IMG/VR virus record: IMGVR_UViG_3300029286_000058
Location: 1-50,754 of that record
DNA: 50,754 bases
Source of the DNA: a virus
Strand: one strand, 5' to 3'
Shown here: piece after piece, positions 47,502-50,754 of the stretch
How the letters are laid out: every line of letters begins with the position of its first letter
Position numbering within the stretch: position 1 is the first letter of the stretch
Translations under genes and position numbers: made by a program
Notes under the pieces: model-generated
Databases searched by the model: none
Seen by the model: the letters and a program-made list of their open reading frames with translations, nothing else
What the model was told of the DNA's origin: nothing

Positions 47502-48952
47502 TGGAAAATAAAAAATTATTAGCAGAAGCATTATTAGAGTTAGCTAAATCCTCCACGACTGAAATAGTTGAAGCTGCAGAGGATAAAGAGTTAATCGATG
47601 CTGCTTCTAAACTAGGAATCGTCTTGCCGAGTCCCGACCTAGCGGTACTCAAAACAGTTTATGCTGAAATAGATAAAGTTAATTTAAATGGAGTGGTTCT
47701 TTCCAGAAAAGCAGTAGAAGCAGGATTACTTACATTAATAGGTAAGCAAATGAACTGGGAACACTTAGGTGCTTACAATGTTTGTGGATATATTATCAAT
47801 TCCAGTATTAAGGAAGATAAGATTGAAATCATCGCAGTAGTATTTAAGTCTTTATTTCCAGAAGAATTTGATATTGTTCAAGAAAAATTTAAAAAAGGAA
47901 CATTAGCAGTATCATTTGAAATTTGGAATGTAGACCCAACGACACACCAATCAGTAGTTTCCGAACTGGCTGATGGGAATGTAGAAATTAATCCCATAAT
48001 TTTTCATGGTTGCGGATTATTATTAACGTCCGCTCCCGCCTGTCCGAAAGCTAAGATTTATAAATTGTTAGCTAAAAAAGAAGAAGATAAATCTTTTACG
48101 GAAGATTTAGTATTTGCACGTATGGCTATTGAAGAGCCTAAATGCAATAACTGTCAGAATTGTACTTGCGAAAAGGAGGTAAAAATCGTGGAGGAAATCA
48201 AAGCAGAGGAAATTAAATCCGAGACTGCTCTTGTGGTTATTCCAGAAGAAACAGTCGCAGAAGTTAAATTATGTCCTGAATGTAAACAGCCATTAAAAGA
48301 AGATGAGGAAGAAATATGTGCTGTTTGTAAAACAAAAAAAGAAGAGGAAAAAGATAAAGCCGAAATTATTCCCGAAATCAAAGTCGAAGAGACTAAATTA
48401 GAAACTGAAGTCAAACTAGAGGAGGTTGCGAAGACCACACCCGAAGAGACTAAGGTAGAAGATGAAGTCAAACCCGAAGTTGTCGAGGAAGTAAAAGCAG
48501 CAGAAGAAGTACCTGTCGAGGTTAAGGCAGAAGAAATAAAGGAAGTAAAAGTCGTAAAAATTACCACTGAAGAAACTAGCGTAAGAGTTGAAGTGCCGGA
48601 AGGAGACGGTTATAAAACCGAACTCAGAGCATTTCGAAGAGTTACGACAGAATTCGATAATGGTAAACAAGATGTTCATGAAGAAGATGTTGCGATTGTC
48701 AACAGATATCTTCAGGCTCAATTGGACGAAGCTGTAAATACTGCGAAAGCAGAGAAAGATGTAGAAATTGCAAAACTGAAGGAAGAACTTGAAGCTGCGA
48801 AGCAGCCAAAAGAGATTGTCAAGGCGAGCGAAGAGGAAACCACTCAAGCAGACCTTACAGTGGGCGAAGTAAATACCACTGGTAAAGATTTGGAACTAGA
48901 GAGGCAAAAAGATAATGTAAATAAGTTCATAGCCTCGAAGCATAAAAAATAA
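47501..48952 (+). CDS. prohead protease fused to scaffold
   Basis: A 483-residue protein. Residues 40-185 form a head-maturation-protease-like domain with a candidate catalytic His in MNWEHLGAYNVCGYI (H88) and Ser in TLAVSFEIW (S138). A Cys knot (CNNCQNCTC) marks the domain end. From residue 230 the rest is acidic, Lys/Glu/Val repeats with a zinc pair (CPECKQPL...CAVC), then coiled coil (LDEAVNTAKAEKDVEIAKL), as in scaffolds. A strong internal SD and in-frame GTG at 48188 would produce the scaffold alone. Protease assignment is from motifs and place. Confidence 0.7.
   Translation: MENKKLLAEALLELAKSSTTEIVEAAEDKELIDAASKLGIVLPSPDLAVLKTVYAEIDKVNLNGVVLSRKAVEAGLLTLIGKQMNWEHLGAYNVCGYIINSSIKEDKIEIIAVVFKSLFPEEFDIVQEKFKKGTLAVSFEIWNVDPTTHQSVVSELADGNVEINPIIFHGCGLLLTSAPACPKAKIYKLLAKKEEDKSFTEDLVFARMAIEEPKCNNCQNCTCEKEVKIVEEIKAEEIKSETALVVIPEETVAEVKLCPECKQPLKEDEEEICAVCKTKKEEEKDKAEIIPEIKVEETKLETEVKLEEVAKTTPEETKVEDEVKPEVVEEVKAAEEVPVEVKAEEIKEVKVVKITTEETSVRVEVPEGDGYKTELRAFRRVTTEFDNGKQDVHEEDVAIVNRYLQAQLDEAVNTAKAEKDVEIAKLKEELEAAKQPKEIVKASEEETTQADLTVGEVNTTGKDLELERQKDNVNKFIASKHKK
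48188..48952 (+). CDS. predicted scaffold protein from internal start
   Basis: An in-frame GTG at 48188 (residue 230 of the larger protein) is preceded by AGGAGGT at 48174-48180 with a seven-base spacer, the best SD in this part of the genome. The start lies exactly where the protease-like domain ends and the acidic/coiled scaffold begins. A 254-residue product would result. Nested protease/scaffold genes with internal starts are known in other phages; here the evidence is the SD and the domain boundary. Confidence 0.6.
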   Translation: MEEIKAEEIKSETALVVIPEETVAEVKLCPECKQPLKEDEEEICAVCKTKKEEEKDKAEIIPEIKVEETKLETEVKLEEVAKTTPEETKVEDEVKPEVVEEVKAAEEVPVEVKAEEIKEVKVVKITTEETSVRVEVPEGDGYKTELRAFRRVTTEFDNGKQDVHEEDVAIVNRYLQAQLDEAVNTAKAEKDVEIAKLKEELEAAKQPKEIVKASEEETTQADLTVGEVNTTGKDLELERQKDNVNKFIASKHKK

Positions 48953-48982
48953 GAAAGATATTATTAAAAAAAGTAACACAAT

Positions 48983-48997
48983 GGCATGATACATGCC
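48983..48997 (+). promoter_or_regulatory. hairpin in the capsid 5' leader
   Basis: GGCATG (48983-48988) and CATGCC (48992-48997) form a six-pair stem with the loop ATA, ending two bases before the AAAGGAG SD of the capsid gene. It may stabilise or tune this highly expressed message. No T-run follows, so it is not a terminator. Confidence 0.5.
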
Positions 48998-49011
48998 GAA
49001 AGGAGTCAAAG

Positions 49012-49947
49012 ATGGAAAGAAAAGATGTGATTGACAGGGCATACCAGCTCATTAATGAGCCGATTGACCCGAATTTGAAGTGTGCTGTAGAGTTAGTTGA
49101 CATTGTCAACTACAAAGAATCAGAAGCGGGTGAGACAGTAGAATATTTTGCTTCTTCTGCTCAGGATAGGGCTGCTGATGATATCTATGCTGCTGATGCA
49201 AATGGTACTTTAACGTATCATAAAATCGGTTTAAAGACCGTTACTGCTCTTACCTTCGTTGGTTTGCAGTCTAAATTAGAGACTGTATTAATTGACGAGA
49301 TTTTGAACAGCAAGGACCAGTCCGCTTTAGCGCAGAAGAAAGAAGCTATCATCCGTGCTATGGACTGCGAAGAGGTAAAAAGGATTTTGAATCTTTGTTT
49401 AGCTGTTGCCTCACAGGAAGTAAATAAAGTTACTGGTATGGATTTACTCGATACTATTATCTTGATGAAAGAGAAAGTATCAAACTATGCGACAGATTAT
49501 GTTCTTTTAGTTGCTTCCGATGTTATGAACGAAATCGAAAGCTATGATAAAGATAATGTTTCTACATTTAATTACAAGATGTCAATCAAAGAAGAGTTAG
49601 CTAAGATTGGTATCGTAAAGATTGTAAAAGTATTAGGGGATTCTGGTTTAGCTGGTTCTTCTACTCCTACGTTAGCTGCTGGTAAGGCTATCTTAGTGGG
49701 TCGTAATTCTGGTTTAGCTGCTGGAAGACCTATCACTTTCTTGCGTAGAAAATTCGGCAAAGAAATCGCTGAGTTATCTGGTGCTGGAGAAGGTGCTGTT
49801 CGTTTAATCGATGTCGCTAAAACGCCTACAGTTATAAACGGTTCTAGTGCTAACACATTAGGATACGGAGTATTTGGATATGAGTCAATTATTCAAGTTT
49901 TGACCAATTTCCGTGCCATCGCATGGTCGGATGATTTAATCGCTTGA
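49012..49947 (+). CDS. major capsid protein
   Basis: A 311-residue protein following the protease-scaffold, with an HK97-like layout: an N-terminal arm (about 1-40), a beta-rich region (FASSAQDRAADDIYAADANGT), a spine helix region (KKEAIIRAMDCEEVKRIL), P-domain strands (YVLLVASDVMNEIES) and a C-terminal Gly-rich loop. INEPIDPNL occurs at 14-22. Codon use is visibly richer in GCT, GGT, CGT and ACT than neighbouring genes, as for a strongly expressed protein. The SD is AAAGGAG. A hairpin terminator follows. Confidence 0.82.
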   Translation: MERKDVIDRAYQLINEPIDPNLKCAVELVDIVNYKESEAGETVEYFASSAQDRAADDIYAADANGTLTYHKIGLKTVTALTFVGLQSKLETVLIDEILNSKDQSALAQKKEAIIRAMDCEEVKRILNLCLAVASQEVNKVTGMDLLDTIILMKEKVSNYATDYVLLVASDVMNEIESYDKDNVSTFNYKMSIKEELAKIGIVKIVKVLGDSGLAGSSTPTLAAGKAILVGRNSGLAAGRPITFLRRKFGKEIAELSGAGEGAVRLIDVAKTPTVINGSSANTLGYGVFGYESIIQVLTNFRAIAWSDDLIA

Positions 49948-49969
49948 GCAATTTAAGCAAATGATAAAA

Positions 49970-49990
49970 GAGGGGACGCAACGTCCCCTC
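49970..49990 (+). terminator. hairpin terminator after capsid gene
   Basis: GAGGGGACG (49970-49978) and CGTCCCCTC (49982-49990) form a perfect nine-pair stem with a CAA loop, about 22 bases after the capsid stop. The T-tract behind it is poor (ATAAATTTTATC), so termination may be partial, boosting capsid mRNA over downstream genes. An HNH gene starts right after it, as at 39461. Confidence 0.65.
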
Positions 49991-50016
49991 CCATAAATTT
50001 TATCATGAAAGGAAAA

Positions 50017-50652
50017 ATGGAAACTAAATATTGTAATAAATGTAAAACTGAAAAAGAATTAACCTGTTTTGGAAAACATCGTCTACATTCCGATGGATTG
50101 CAAAGTATTTGTAAAATTTGTAAAAAACAAACAGATAAAATTTATAGTTCAATACACAAAAAAGAAATTTTACTAAAAGCAAAAGACTGGTATCTGTTGC
50201 ATAAAGAAGAACGTAAAGAATACATGAAAAAGTATAATCGGATTAATTTATCTGAAATAGCGTTAAATCAACACCAGAAATACTTAAAAAATAAATCGAA
50301 AAACCGAATATGGTCCAAAGATTACGTCAGAAATCGCTGCAAAACAGATATTTGTTACCGATTAAAGAGATATCTTAGTAATAGAATTTATTATGCACTA
50401 AAAGATATTTCTAAATCCGAATCAACAATGAAATTAGTTGATTGCTCTATAGAATTTTTGAAATCTTTTTTAGAATCGAAGTTTACGGTTGGAATGTCGT
50501 GGGATAACTACGGTAAATGGCATGTGGACCACATACAACCATGTATTACTTTTGACCTTAGTAAACCGAGTGAACAGCTTAAATGCTTTAATTACACAAA
50601 TCTTCAACCTTTATGGGCGAAAGACAACCTACGGAAAGGTAGTAAAAGATGA
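50017..50652 (+). CDS. HNH homing endonuclease (DHI-PC family)
   Basis: A 211-residue protein with an N-terminal knuckle (CNKCKTEKEL...CKICKKQ), basic repeats, and the core LSNRIYYALKDISKS, MKLVDCSIEFL, YGKWHVDHIQPCITFDLS and CFNYTNLQPLW. The conserved LLGC is LVDC here. The ATG at 50017 with AAAGGAAAA upstream is preferred over the ATG at 50005. It sits behind the capsid terminator and overlaps the next gene by four bases. Confidence 0.83.
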   Translation: METKYCNKCKTEKELTCFGKHRLHSDGLQSICKICKKQTDKIYSSIHKKEILLKAKDWYLLHKEERKEYMKKYNRINLSEIALNQHQKYLKNKSKNRIWSKDYVRNRCKTDICYRLKRYLSNRIYYALKDISKSESTMKLVDCSIEFLKSFLESKFTVGMSWDNYGKWHVDHIQPCITFDLSKPSEQLKCFNYTNLQPLWAKDNLRKGSKR

Positions 50653-50754
50653 TTGAGAGATTAACAAATAAGAATTTGATGGACGTGTATGAGTTTGTAC
50701 AGAAAATAAAAGACCGGTTTGAAGATTTCTACATTACGTGTGAGAATCAGAGAT
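50649..50754 (+). CDS. start of a further late gene, unknown
   Basis: The frame MIERLTNKNLMDVYEFVQK... runs to the right edge (35 codons). Its ATG overlaps the HNH stop (ATGA). A helical N terminus fits a small head-completion or connector protein, which is what usually follows the capsid gene, but the visible part is too short to assign. Confidence 0.5.
   Translation, partial: MIERLTNKNLMDVYEFVQKIKDRFEDFYITCENQR

Overview
The window is part of an AT-rich genome of a tailed double-stranded DNA phage (or prophage). The direct evidence is a large terminase, portal, head protease/scaffold, major capsid protein and collagen-like fibre genes on the right, and a phage-type replication and recombination set on the left. 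Shine-Dalgarno sequences (AAGGAG, AAAGGA, GGAGG) precede most genes, so the host is a bacterium using SD-led initiation. Nothing here identifies the host more closely. I see no rRNA, no convincing tRNA and no CRISPR array.

Layout. Positions 1-34.5 kb are one long minus-strand region read from about 34.6 kb leftwards. It begins with a block of tiny uncharacterised genes (30.6-34.5 kb) driven by sigma-70-like promoters. A secreted or anchored collagen-like protein, a RuvB-like AAA+ motor, a tyrosine recombinase, an endonuclease VII-like protein, a small metallopeptidase, a sigma factor and a metallophosphoesterase follow. Then come membrane and zinc-ribbon mini-proteins, an M14 peptidase, a trypsin-like membrane protease, nucleotide-metabolism genes, a bS21 ribosomal protein homologue, a flap endonuclease, a primase-helicase, a RecA-like recombinase, family B DNA polymerase, a RuvC-like resolvase and an ATP-dependent DNA ligase. 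Genes overlap by ATGA, TAATG or 8-base overlaps, so translational coupling is likely throughout. Positions 34.6-36.6 kb form a gene-free divergent region with a dense array of the hexamer TCTACC/GGTAGA, a good candidate origin or control region. From 36.7 kb to the end everything is on the plus strand: a structured leader RNA candidate, a polytopic membrane protein, fibre/baseplate-like genes, small-terminase candidate, large terminase, portal, protease-scaffold and capsid.

A striking property is invasion by homing-type endonucleases: about 17 genes of five nuclease classes (several HNH types, LAGLIDADG, PD-(D/E)XK, endonuclease VII-like), together about one fifth of the window, placed next to almost every core gene. 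At least two are damaged, one by a frameshift and one by an amber codon.

Working together, polymerase, primase-helicase, RecA-like protein, flap nuclease and ligase would form a self-sufficient replisome. RuvC-like, RuvB-like and endonuclease VII-like proteins would resolve branched DNA before packaging. The sigma factor and bS21 homologue point to redirection of host transcription and translation. Capsid and portal share a nine-residue motif (INEPIDPNL) that fits a (I/L)xE-type head-protease site, and the protease gene carries an internal ribosome-binding site that would yield a separate scaffold protein.
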